DNA from: Rutidosis leptorrhynchoides
Lineage: Eukaryota > Streptophyta > Magnoliopsida > Asterales > Asteraceae
DNA length: 64,000 bases
Direction of reading: 5' to 3'
NCBI RefSeq assembly: GCF_046630445.1
Contig: NC_092341.1
Coordinates: forward strand, 30,952,001-31,016,000
The notes beneath the pieces are model-generated. The model did not search any database. It was not told where the DNA came from and saw only the letters and a list, made by a program, of their open reading frames with translations. Shown in pieces: positions 37,508 through 49,325 of the stretch. A program made the position numbers and the translations under genes. How positions within the stretch are numbered: position 1 is the stretch's first letter; each line of letters begins with the position of its first letter.

Positions 37508-40500
37508 TCAATTCATTAGAAGACCAATTGAGGTAATGCAAAACCTCAATTTCTCTGTCGTAACAACCTTAGTAAACATATCAGCAGGATTCTTCGTACC
37601 AAGGATTTTCTCCAATAATAAAGTACCATCATTTATATGTTGTCGAATAAAATGATACCTTATCTTGATGTGTTTCGTACGACTATGAAACACCGGATTC
37701 TTCCCAAGATGTATTGCACTTTGATTATCACAATACAAGACGCAATAGTCTTGTCTTTTACCTAACTCACCTAAGAAGTTCTTCAACCAAACAAGCTCTT
37801 TAGAAGCTTCTGCAATAGCCATATATTCGGCCTCGGTAGTTGACAAAGCAACACTCTTTTGTAGTCGAGACATCCAACTAACCGCCATCTTCCCTATTGT
37901 GAAAACATAACCCGTAGTGCTTTTCCCCGAATCATCACATCCACCCAAATCAGCATCCGCATAACCCCTAAGTATGAGATTATTTTTGGAGAAACACAAT
38001 CCCATATTAGAAGTACCTTTCAAATAACGAAGCAACCATTTGACCGCTTCCCAATGTTCTTTCCCCGGATTAGACATATAACGACTTACAACTCCCACTG
38101 CTTGAGAAATATCGGGTCTTGTACAAACCATGGCATACATAATACTACCCACGGCTGATGCATATGGAACCTTTTCCATCTCCATTTTGTCTTCTTCCGT
38201 TTTAGGTGATTGACTTTTCGATAGCTTTATCGTGCTACTCAAAGGCATAGAACGAGCCTTTGAATTTTCCATGTTAAACCTCTCTACAACTTTCTCAATA
38301 TATTTGGATTGAGACAAGTATAGAGTACCCTTCACATGATCATGCACAATACTCATGCCAATTATTTACCTAGCACCGCCAAGATCTTTCATCTCGAATT
38401 CACGGGAAAGTAATCCCTTCCACTTGTTAATTTCGGACATGTTGGAACCTGCAAGTAACATGTCATCAACATACAACAATAAGATTATATAAGAAGACTT
38501 GAGTTTCTTCAAGTAGCAACAGTGATCCGCTTCACATCTTAAGAAACCAATCTTCTTCATAAAATCATCAAACTTCAAGTACCATTGCCGAGGTGCTTGC
38601 TTCAATCCATACAAACTTTTCTTTAGCTTACAAACCCACTTCTCTTTACCCTTTACCTCAAAGCCCTCGGGTTGCCTCATGTAGATCTCTTCAACAAGAT
38701 CACCATGCAAGAATGCGGTCTTCACATCTAGTTGCTCTAGATGTAAGTCTTCGGATGCAACCATAGGAAGTACTAAACGAATAGTAGTCACCTTCACCAC
38801 CGGTGAAAATATCTCTTGGTAATCAACTCCTTTCTTTTGTTGAAAGCCTTTAACCACCAAACGAGCCTTGTACCTTTTCTTGCCATCCAACTCATTCTTG
38901 ATTCGATACACCCATTTACTTTGCAATGCCCTTTTATCATGAGGTAACTTCAATAGTGACCAAGTTTTATTCTTCTCAAGTGACCCCATCTCTTCTTTCA
39001 TGGCAAGCTCCCATTGTATGGATTCTTTTATCTTCCTTGCCTCAAAGTAACTTTCGGGTTCACCATTCTCGGTATAGAGCAAGTAGTTTGCTGATGGAGA
39101 ATACCTAGGATTAGGTTTGGGCACTCTAGTCGAGCGTCTTAGTGTAGGAGCAACCGAAATGGTTGGACCGGTTTCATTTGTGTCCTCCTCATTACTAGAA
39201 CTCGCACTATGTTCGGAAGCATCACCGCTTTCCGAATCATTTCCATCATTAGCATTTTCCGACGCCTCACCGTTCATTGGCAATTCATTGTTTCCCGTAC
39301 TCCCACTAGAACCTGTAAGATCATCAATAGAAACATCGTCAAAAGTAACATGACCCGATTTAGGACTCCCCGTTTCCGGTTTGCCATAGACCGAATCTTC
39401 ATCAAAAGTAACATCGCGATAACGAATTACTTTTCTAGCCTCGTTATCCCAACAATGATAACCCATTTCATCCGACCCGCAGCCAATGAAAATACACTTC
39501 TTTGACTTAGCTTCAAGCTTGTCTCTATCCGCATCTTTGGTCTTCACATATGCATTACACCCAAAGATCCTAAGGTGACCATAACTCACCTTCTTACCTT
39601 GCCATTCTTCCTCGGGAATTCGGAAACCCAACGGTGTTGAGGGTCCCCTATTTATCAAATAAGCCGGCGTATTAACCGCATCTGCCCAAAACATCTTAGG
39701 AAAACCGGCATGTAGTCTCATACTCTTAGCCCTTTCATTTAACGTACGATTCATACGTTCGGCAACCCCATTGTGTTGCGGTGTCTCCGGTACTGTTTTT
39801 AACATTCTAATACCGAGCTTTGCACAATGGTCTTTAAACTCAAGACTACCATATTCCCCTCCATTATCCGACTTCAAGCACTTGACCTTCAAGTTAGTCT
39901 CATTTTCTACCATAGCTTTCCACTTCACAAAAGTATTAAATACATCGGATTTAGCTTTAAGAAAATAAAGTCATAGCTTTCGAGTGGAGTCGTCAATGAA
40001 GGTGACATAATAGCGAGAACCTCCATGTGATTCTACATTCGTTGGACCAAATACATCCGTATGAACAAGCTCCAATTTCTCCAACTTAGGAGCATTCCTT
40101 GATTTCCCAAAAGTCACCTTCTTTTGCTTCCCAAATACACATGGTTCGTAAAACCCAAGTTCTACCTTTTTCAAATCCGGAATTCTCCCACTCGAAACAA
40201 GCATCTTCATACCCTTCTCACTCATATGCCCGAGTCTTCGGTGCCATAGAGTTGATTCGGACTCAACATTAACTGTAGCAACCATTGTGTCTTCATCAAA
40301 CATTTCAACCATATAAAGAGTTCCCCTTTTATGTCCACGGGCCACAATATAACTACCCTTAACCACCATCCATTGGCAGTTTTCAAAAGTAACCGTGTTA
40401 CCTTCATCATCTAATTGACCAACCGAAATAAGTTTCCTTTTTAATTTAGGAATGTACCTTACATTTTTCAAGGTCCAATTAGAGCCAAGAGTAGTCTTCA

Positions 40501-41458
40501 ATACAACATCTCCAATGCCCTCTATATTGAGTTGTTTGTCGTCTGCCAATCTCACCTTGCCTTGATATGAACAAAAATTCTTCATCATGCTTTTGACATG
40601 AGTAGCATGAAACGAAGCTCCCGAATCCAAAATCCAAGACTCCATAGAATTTTCAACACTACATAAAAGTGCATCATCACTTTCTTCCTCGGTCAAGTTC
40701 ACACCTTTCGCCGGACCATTTTTACAATTCCTTTGAAAGTGTCCCTTTTGATTGCAACCCCAACAAACAACTTCACTTCTATCTTTCGATGGATACCTCT
40801 TCTTAGACTTCTTTCTACCCTTCTTCTCACCGCATTCAAATTTCCTACCACGGTTGTCAGTACTTAACAAAGAACCGGATGTTGATTCCCCCGAGTTTCT
40901 CCTACGAGTATCTTCACCTAGAATCAAATCCCTTATTCCTTCGAACGCTAGCTTAGTAGTTTCTGTAGAGCTACTAACCGCGGTAACTGTACCCGACCAA
41001 CTTTCCGGTAATGATGAAAGCAAGATTAGTGCCTTTAACTCATCATCAAACACAATATCTACCGATGCTAACCTCGATATGATGTTGTTGAACTCGTTGA
41101 TATGATCCGTTGCACTCGTACCTTCCTTCATCTTCGTATTGAACAATTGTCGCATGAGAAAAACCTTATTAGAAGCGGTAGGTTTCTCATACATGTTAGA
41201 GAGTGCTTTCAAGCAAGCAAACGTCGTCTTCTCATTCACAACATTGTATGCTACATTCTTAGCAAGTGAAAGACGAATCGCACCCAAAGCTTGGCGACCC
41301 AAAAGCGTCCAATCAGCATCGTTCATGCCTTCGGGTTTGGTCTCTAACAGAGGTTGATGTAGCTTCTTTTGATACAAGTAGTCTTCGATTTGCATCTTCC
41401 AAAATCCGAAGTCTCTCCCATCGAAACGGTCGATTCTAAACTTTCCGTCTTCCGCCAT
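37508..41458 (-). pseudogene. gag-pol polyprotein of copia D, two in-frame stops
   Basis: A single frame of 1317 codons. Gag starts MAEDGKFRIDRFDGRDFGFW. Then come the CCHC knuckle CWGCNQKGHFQRNC, protease WILDSGASFHAT, the pre-integrase motif LWHRRLGHMSEKG, integrase (HTDVFGPT, FIDDSTRK, then NGGEY and TPQHNGVAERMNRT), reverse transcriptase (DVKTAFLHGDLVEE, LYVDDMLLAG) and RNase H (GYADADLGGCDD, CDNQSAIHLGKNP). It ends at 37508. It is interrupted only by TGA at 39971-39973 (Trp expected) and TAA at 38366-38368 (Lys expected). RNase H has Leu where most relatives have Trp in DADW. No frameshift was seen. Confidence 0.92.
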
Positions 41459-41494
41459 CGTTCCTTTAACGAAACCTTAAGCTCTGATACCAGT

Positions 41495-41952
41495 TGTAAG
41501 GATATTAGGACCCAAAACAATGCAAGTGATTCAACAAGATCACTCACCGATAGTAATTCTACAAGATTACTAACCCACTTAATGAACGAAAGATTATAAA
41601 TGCAAGAAATGTAAATCGACACAAGAGATAACGTGGTTATATGCAATCGTTGTGATTGCTTTAGTCCACGGACCAACTAGAGAATATATTTACTGAATAT
41701 TTGTGGTGTGTTTACAATGAGTTACAAGAGGGTCTATTTATAGAATCATTTAAGGAGTAAGCTAAAAACAATTCCTTGAAGCTTCATGTGAGTTTCCTGA
41801 CAGCTTCATGGAGGCTACATGTGAGTTTCCTGACAGCTTCGTGGAAGCTACATGTGAGTTTCCTAACAACTTCGTGGAAGCTACATGTGAGTTTCCTAAC
41901 AACTTCATGGAAGCTTCGTGTGAGTTTCTTAAAGTTCTCCATATCTCCAACA
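41495..41952 (-). repeat. 5' LTR of copia D
   Basis: 458 bp. On the minus strand it starts (TG)TTGGAGATATGG and ends CCTTACA, two bases before the primer site. Confidence 0.9.
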
Positions 41953-41958
41953 ATCATT

Positions 41959-42488
41959 TGTTGTGATTGTATAGCCCAAACACAATGTCCTGCAATATAA
42001 GCCTAAGAGGAGGGACTTTCCCTTAGACTTATATACATACATTTATTTTGTCTCGTGACCAATGTGGGACTTTGGTTTGCACCCCCAACAAACCTCCCCT
42101 CAAACCCAAGTCCATCTGGGCCTCCCCTCCAACGATAGTCCGGATCCAACCTTTACCGCCGTCAACTCGGAACTCTCAACCTGGTGGGAGGGCAGGGAGA
42201 TTTCGATACAAGGCTTCCAGGATCAACTCATCGTACCAGGGTCGCGCCACGTCGCTGCGTGCGCTTAGGGGTGCGCCCACTGCGCTGTCCACCACATCGG
42301 GGCTATAACCTAGCTCTGATACCATTTGTTGTGATCGTATAGCCCAAACACAATGTCCTGTAATATAAGCCCAAGAGTCCATCCTTTTCTAAAACCAATT
42401 GGTGATAGAGGGACTTTCCCTTAGACTTATATACATACATTTGTTTTGTCTCATGACCAATGTGGTACTTTGGTTTGCACCCCCAACA
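41959..42488 (-). mobile_element. TRIM (miniature LTR element)
   Basis: 530 bp. LTR copies lie at 41959-42090 and 42327-42488 (TGTTGTGAT...CCCCCAACA as read on the plus strand), the second with about 30 extra bases. The 236-bp inside is GC-richer than its surroundings. On the minus strand the primer site TGGTATCAGAGC (42313-42324) follows the 42327-42488 LTR, and a purine tract gaggggaggttt precedes the other. CAATC lies directly to the right (42489-42493) and at 41951-41955 on the left, three bases (att) from the LTR. Non-coding, so it depends on other elements. Confidence 0.92.
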
Positions 42489-42493
42489 CAATC

Positions 42494-42646
42494 TAAAAAA
42501 AATGAATCTGTTACGTTTTCTAACTTTTTCCAAATCTTGAAGAGAAAAAGACAACAAAGGATTCACAAAACTTTAAGCACAACTGTCCGTAAGATTACAA
42601 GATTAAACTTTGAATGAAAAGTGACTTCCTGAAAGCTAGTAACTCA
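42494..42646. other. Spacer between the TRIM and the PIG-F pseudogene
   Basis: No feature beyond an A-rich start; it should contain the 3' end of the PIG-F transcript. Confidence 0.3.
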
Positions 42647-43994
42647 TTAATCTCCTTTCACGTGTTGACGTGAATGATGAAAAAGTACATAACCGAAAGA
42701 AGCTAATATTCCCACTAAGTACCCAATGATAGCACAATAAGTTACAGAAATTGATCATTCCTGTATAACAAGAATTAATTAATAAGCATCTAAAATAAGA
42801 ATAATGTGAATCTTTTAACCAAATGATTTAGTAGGTTGTATGCTTTGAAAATAAACTCTAAAGGACTTTCAGCCAGTTACACCCGTTTATAATTTATAAA
42901 AAAAAAAAAAAAAAATCCAAGTTATCAGATGGGTCAGTTCTTAAATAGCGAAAGGATACCTGCCACGCTCTTTCCCAGTCAAGTGGCATGGGCCAGGCTC
43001 CAAACCAAGCTCCAATTACTGCACCATGTGCAGGCAAACATATCATATAATCAACATTTTCTATTGGCCTGCAATTGAAAAGATACACCTGTAACCATAC
43101 CACATAAATAAAAATGGATATCAAATCAAAGTATTAAATATACTTCACTATCTGATTGTATTCATAATAGGTACTGTGTACTTATTTATTTGTTTTGATG
43201 AATAGATATTTGATACTAATCCCATGTTACTTATATCTGTGTCATGCACAAGTCATGTGAAAGATTCATATAATTAAGAACATACTTTGTATGTGCAAAT
43301 ATATGATGCCAATCAACCCAAGATGAACCGTACACACAAGCTGCAGGTACAACTTGCAATCAAAATATGAAACACATTAAAGAGGATTACAAACCAAAAG
43401 ACTTAACAGGAACATATGCTATCGTAAAGGGTGGCAACTTGAAACCGTTTAACTTAAAACAGCTTAATTTAGGCTATATATAGGAAACAGGTCAAACAGG
43501 TTTATGTGTTTTAAAAATTTTACACTCACGGTAAATGCGGACATCATAAGCGACCAGTTGAGAGTTCTTTGAAAGTATCTGCATTTTTATGAAAATTATT
43601 AGTTAGTATTGCATATGCATAAGCTATACAAAGCAAACAGCTGAAAGATATTCGTATGGAGGACATAATAGGATATGTTCTCATATCAGAAGATATGATT
43701 TTGAGTTTTTCTTACGAAATACATTATATTACGATTTCAAGTTACAAATGTAGGATAGATATAAGGCCTTTTAAAACAGATTTAAAACAACAAAGTTTGT
43801 CAAAAACTACAATATACATAGAGAAACATCTTATTAACTTAAAAGTACATAAGGTGCTCCTAAAGCAATAGCTCCAAGTGCATTGATAGCAGCCCCTACA
43901 GATTAAAATTGCAAAGTGCCTATGTACATTAAGCACACCTCTTAATACTTTGAATAAAAAATATACCAAGAGTAAATAAAATTTAGTCAAATGT

Positions 43995-44340
43995 CACTAC
44001 AAGAAAAGTGAACATTCCCGACGACACTTTTCCCGACGACATGTGTCGTCGGGATTAATACCGCAAAACGACAAAAAATTCACTTCTTTGTCAGACTTTT
44101 CGTAGTTTTTTGTTGACCGACATATCCCGACGACATGTCGTCGGAAAGTCGTCGCTATTAAGATACCGATTTCTTTTTCACTTTTATGTCTTGGCGGCAA
44201 AAATAAAAAAAATTTCCCGCCAACCATTCCAGACGACATGTCGTCGGGAATGCCAACCATTTTTTATTTTTCCTTTTTATGTTTTGGCGCTTACCATCAA
44301 AATAATTCCCGCCCAACTTACCGACGACATGTCGTAGGCA
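43995..44340. mobile_element. CACTA-like terminus with palindromic subterminal repeats
   Basis: CACTACAAGAAAA at 43995 is a typical plant CACTA end. It is followed by at least six copies of cccgacgacatgtcgtcggg or its half-sites over 44027-44337. No second terminus was found before 47 kb, so this is a one-ended remnant or the partner has decayed. Confidence 0.6.
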
Positions 44341-44734
44341 TTGATCCAATTCATTATTTTTTCCTTTTTAATGAAGATAAATTAATTTAAAACAACATTT
44401 AGAAAAAAGAAATTTGGTTACGGGACACAAGATGTTCGGATAATTGCATGTTCGCCACATCCACAGTAGTTCATCATTATGAATTAAGAAAAGGAAAATT
44501 ATTTTTCATCCTACCATTACAAATTGAGTAGATGTAAATGGTGAGGGTTGCAGTTGTATAAATAGATCGAATTTGTTGGATTTTGGCACCAAAAAATCCA
44601 GCCATTTGTTTCCCTCCAAAAATATTCGCGCCAAGAATATTCAACCAAAGATTTTCAACGAAAAGTTACCCGCCAAAAGGATACTAATCTCGACGAAAGG
44701 TAATGACAAAATGTAATCGTGTAATGTAATGATA

Positions 44735-45440
44735 GAAGTTACATGTGGAATTTAACGATGTAATGTAACACTGTAATGTAATGGTAGAATATGACAGTGT
44801 AATGTAATGGTACAATGTGACAGTGCAATATAACAGTGGAATGTAAGGGTGTAATGTAATGGTAGAAAATGAAGGTGTAATGCAATGGTAGGAAGTTGCG
44901 GTGTAATGTAATGGTCAAAATCTTCACATTGTAATGTAATGGTGGTATGTGATGGTGTAATGTAACAATGAACCCTAATCTTAAACCCAATGTAATGTAA
45001 TGATAGAGTATCAATGTAGGAGTGTAATATAATGGTATAATATTACGGTATAATGTGTAATGTAATGGTTATTAAATTAACGGTGTAATGTAATGGTAGA
45101 ATGTAACGATGTAATGTAATGGTAGAATGTGAATGTGTAATGTAATGGTACAATGTGACTGTGTAATGTAATGGTGTAATGTAATGGTAGAATGTTACGG
45201 TGTAATGTAACGGTAGAAGTTATGGTGTAGTATAACGGTGGAATGTAGTAGTGGAATATGACGGTGTAATATAACAGTGGAATGTAACGGTGTAATGTAA
45301 TGATAGAATGTGAAGGTGTAGTATAACGGTGGAATGTAGTAGTCATGAATGTGTCAGTGTAATATAAAAGTGGAATATAACGGTGTAATATAGTGGTAGA
45401 AAGTGAAGGTGTAATGCAATGGTAGAAAGTCACATGTGAG
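44735..45440 (+). repeat. GTGTAATGTAATGGTAGAAT minisatellite array
   Basis: About 700 bp of degenerate units of roughly 20-22 bp, with words gtgtaatgtaatggtagaat and gtgacggtgtaatgtaatgg. The plus strand has almost no C. Minus-strand frames rich in His, Tyr and Leu (for example 45077-45451) are by-products. It lies in the large intron of the PIG-F pseudogene, after the CACTA-like end. Confidence 0.9.
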
Positions 45441-45663
45441 TTCGTTTTCAATACTTTGAGTAAACGTTTTCAATAAACACGTCACTGAATGATACCCATG
45501 TCCTTATCATGTTATCCATATAATGCATTCAATGAAGGTATTATATAGAAATGCACATAAACATTTTAAATTTTGTGTGGGACACTCTCAACAGCAGAAG
45601 ATGTAAGAGAAAAGACTAACCAACAGGAAGCCCCAATAAACCTCTAGCTGCAGCCTTCAAGTA

Positions 45664-46451
45664 CTGCAATGTAACATTTAGTACCCTTGTTAATCTTAAA
45701 CATTCAAATTCACATTTAAAATAAATAAATATGAAAATGATGAATTACCAAACTCTGATACTTATCTTTCTGAAGGATACTAATCTAAAGTACTATACAC
45801 TTGTTTTTAATAAATATTTAATAGATTGTAATGAAAATTTCTTCAGCTGTTTAGAAAATATTTATGCCTTCACTTTTATCATACATGCTAAATAAATTCC
45901 GTCCTGAATTCGTGATTAATCAAAATTTTACCAATACTAATTGTGGGTTGTATACCAGAAGACTTTCTTCCAGAGTGAAAGTTGAAAGTTGGTATACAAC
46001 TTGATTATAAGAGTGATGCAATTAAGAAACTAAAAAAGTTGGCATATATCACACAAATAACGGAAAAAGGTTACATGAGGTCTATGGTGTCGATTGATCT
46101 TCTTCGTAGCCTTTTATTTCTTCATTTGCTCCTTTGCTTTGTTGTATTTCTCCAATGTGCTGGATGCACCCGATGTGGTCTGTTTTATGCCATTGTTAAT
46201 GCAAGTAATGAATGAAATGACAATATTGTTTATTGATTGATACTATATCATAAAAGAGCTAAAAAAATAATTAGATTTGACATTTGATGGATTACCTGTT
46301 ATTGTGTAAACTTGTAGTTGGTTGTCTGGGGTGAACTGGAAAAAATGTTCTTCTGGATATCCTACCGCAGGTATATTTTCGTTGACGGTTTGTAATCCAA
46401 GCTGCATATCAGACAGAAATACAAATGAGAATAAAGCATGAACAATGACAG
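45664..46451. other. Intergenic with one exon-like segment
   Basis: On the minus strand 46296-46401 is bounded by a good acceptor (atatgcag) and donor (gtaatcc) and reads LGLQTVNENIPAVGY then PEEHFFQFTPDNQLQVYTIT. I do not recognise the protein. It could be an upstream exon of the PIG-F locus or of another gene. A plus-strand frame at 45982-46215 has no support. Confidence 0.35.
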
Positions 46452-48146
46452 ATTCCACTTATAATGGGCTTGAAGAAGTCGCACAAGCATTTCTCAGAAC
46501 TATTTAAGTTGAGAATGTATATGGTTATGTATTTGGGATGGCAAAGCGTAATAAGTGCATCAAACAATGACAGATTCCCCTGCAGATCTAAATCTGAATA
46601 TGCATAATATGATAATCGTTGCACGTTAGTAGATGGAACTGTGAACATTATTTCATGATCCTCATTATCAATGTTCATCGGCTCACCACTAAGATTGCTT
46701 ATTTCGATATCAAATTTGGTTGATAAATTGAGTAGGTCCCGCATCCTAATTAAGAAAGAAAGATCAACAGGATGCCACAAATCTAGTTGAAGCTTGATAT
46801 ATTCGGGAACATTACTAGATAGAAACATGAGACTAGGCATTGTTTTGCCATAGTAACTCAAATGATGTAACTTTGGAGCATTGAATTGTATTATCTCAAT
46901 CTTCTTACTTGCACGGATTGTGAGGGTCATTCGTTTCAACGAAGTCCAATCCCGAATTACAAGGTCAAAAATCTTGAGAGAAGGTAATTTAGATTTGATC
47001 ATGTCAAGAATTGGGACGTCTATGGTCACACCATGTAATGATAATTTAGTCACACTCGTTAATGAAGCCATGTTGAATGTCTTTATAGGTTGATACGCAG
47101 ATGACCGCACGCAGTAGTCAAAAAAGCGAAGATTAGGGACATCATCAATTTTCCAAACATCAAATGGTACATCTGTTATTAACTTCAGTTCTTGAAGATA
47201 ACAAAGATTTTGTAGTGACCCGTCCTAATCCATCCGGACGATGTCCATATCGATTATAATCGATTCACAACAGTTGATTACATCGCGAGGTACTTGACCT
47301 CTATATGATACATTTTAAAAACATTGCATTCGTTTTTGAAAAGATAATCTTTCATTACATCGAAAGTTGACGGCATGCATGCCATTTCATAATATATCTA
47401 ACTATAATTGACTTAATAATAATCTTGATAAATGCAATGACTCTAATGCAACATCTTTTGAAATATGTCATGAATGACTCCAAGTAATATCTCTAAAATG
47501 AGCAAATGCACAGCGGAAGATTTCTTTCATACCTGAGAATAAACATGCTTTAAAGTGTCAACCAAAAGGTTGGTGAGTTCATTAGTTTAACATAAATAAT
47601 TATTTCATAATTTTAATAGACCACAAGATTTCATATTTCCATTTCTCATAAACATACGTCCCATGCATAGAGACAAAATATCATTCATATGGATTGAACA
47701 CCTGGTAACCGACATTCACAAAATGCATATAAGAATATCCCCATCATTCCGGGATCCTCCTTCGGACATGATATAAATTTCGAAGTACTAAAGCATCCGG
47801 TACTTTGGATGGGGCTTGTTGGGCCCAATAGATCTATCTTTAGAGTTCGCGTCAATTAGGGTGTCTGTTCCCTAATTCTTAGATTACCAGACTTAATAAG
47901 GGGCATATTCAGTTTAATAATCCAACCATAGAATGTAGTTTCATTTACTCGTGTCTATTTCGTAAAACAGTTATAAAAGCAGCGCATGTATTCTCAGCCC
48001 AAAAATATAAAGGGTAAAAAGGCAAATGAAACTCACTATCATGTATTTTGTAGTAAAAATACATATGACGACATTGAACAATGCAGGGTTGGCCTCGGAT
48101 TCACGAACCTATATCATTTGTATATTTATCAATATACATAATCGTA

Positions 48147-48345
<199 letters not shown>

Positions 48346-48419
48346 TTGCAATTTTTGTATTAATAGTTATATATCTTTTATTATTTAGTTATAGTTATAT
48401 AAATAAATTTTTATATAAT

Positions 48420-49220
48420 TCCAATAGTGATAATAATAATGATTATGTTGATAATACTTAATATTACTAATAAATTATTAATATTAATAATTCCAATAGT
48501 GATAATAATAATGATAGAATTACTATTTTTGATATTACTAATAATTATAACATTACTAATATTAGAAATGTTAATGATACCATATAATAATGATAAAAGT
48601 TATAATAAGGTTAATAAAAAAATAGTAATGATTTTTATAATGATTTTTAATACTATGTTGTATTATAATAATACTAGTATCAATAATTATAATAATTCTA
48701 TTAATTTCTTTAAATCTTAATCTAATTAAAATTTTTAACTTAATCAGTTCCATAGTAATATTTATATTCAAGATTTCTATAGTTATAATCTTAACACTAT
48801 CATTAAACTTTTATATTCATAATAATAATCATAACCTTCGCTTTTAATTTCTAAACTAGTGATTATGATTTCTATAATATCATCTTGTAATCCTAATCAT
48901 AACAATGTTAGTAATACTTATATTGATAGTAATATTAATAAATTGATAATAACGATAATAATAATAATAATTAGTGATAATATTAATAATGATAATGAAT
49001 GTGGTTATTAGTAATAATAACAATACTTAATAATAATAATGTTGATCATGATAATAATATTATCTATAATATTTAATAATAATACTAATAATAATAATAA
49101 TACTAACAAAGATAACAATAACAATAATAATAATGATAACTAGTAATATTAATAACATAGTAATCATAATAATAATAATAATGATAATAATAATATTAAT
49201 AGAAATCATAATAATATTGA
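48420..49220. repeat. TAA/TTA-rich degenerate tract in the LTR
   Basis: Long low-complexity run of aat/ata/tta words (for example aataataataatgataataa), with no supported frame. Confidence 0.8.
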
Positions 49221-49252
49221 GTTATACCTTTGTAGCATAAAAAGATTAAAAC

Positions 49253-49325
49253 TGCCCGAGACGGGACTCGAACCCGCGACCTCTCGCAACCCCTTATAAT
49301 CCCTTAACCATCTGGACTGCCCCGC
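49253..49325 (-). tRNA. tRNA-like segment inside the LTR (degenerate)
   Basis: The minus strand has a box-A-like tggttaaggg and a clean box B, ggttcgagtcc, about 35 nt apart. The T-arm is well formed (GCGGG, loop TTCGAGT, CCCGT). The expected acceptor strands (gcggggc and ctcgggc) do not pair, and the anticodon arm is not convincing, so this is not a functional tRNA. It is a tRNA-derived or Pol III promoter-like piece carried by the LTR. Confidence 0.5.

Larger units (their letters stand above)
36806..41952 (-). mobile_element. Copia element D (Tnt1-like), nearly intact
   Basis: Two LTRs (41495-41952 upstream, 36806-37285 downstream on the minus strand) flank one long gag-pol frame. The primer site TGGTATCAGAGC is at 41482-41493 (minus strand), and the purine tract aagtgggagatta lies just before the 3' LTR. 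The pentamer CAATC is present on the left (36801-36805) and at 41951-41955, overlapping the last two bases of a canonical CCAACA end. The exact border is therefore ambiguous by two bases. Gag and Pol resemble the Tork/Tnt1 group. Confidence 0.93.
42647..45663 (-). pseudogene. PIG-F (GPI anchor ethanolamine-phosphate transfer) pseudogene
   Basis: Six exons are readable on the minus strand: 45621-45663 (YLKAAARGLLGLPVG), 43849-43895 (AAINALGAIALGAP), 43530-43578 (NWSLMMSAFT), 43286-43352 (VPAACVYGSSWVDWHHIFAHT), 42960-43068 (YMICLPAHGAVIGAWFGAWP then PLDWERAWQ) and 42647-42760 (ISVTYCAIIGYLVGILASFG). This is the C-terminal two thirds of PIG-F/GPI11, an ER membrane protein acting with GPI ethanolamine-phosphate transferases. 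Breaks: the second codon of the last exon is TGA where Trp is expected, and the phases of the 43849/43530 and 43530/43286 joints do not agree by eye. The N-terminal exons are not found, and a CACTA-like end and a minisatellite sit in the largest intron. I call it a pseudogene; other predicted splice sites could rescue the phases but not the TGA. Confidence 0.8.

Noticed and set aside
38926..39505. Plus-strand frames within copia D
   Set aside because: Shadows of the gag-pol frame on the other strand; the same applies to 40752-41105 and to 59676-60202 in copia B.
41959..42488. Cassandra-type TRIM with 5S RNA in the LTR
   Set aside because: The LTR has no 5S-like A box, intermediate element or C box that I can recognise.
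44739..45451. His/Tyr/Leu-rich frames on the minus strand
   Set aside because: By-products of the GTGTAATG minisatellite without start context or known domain.
49253..49325. Functional tRNA gene
   Set aside because: The acceptor strands do not pair and the anticodon arm is unconvincing, so it is listed only as tRNA-like.
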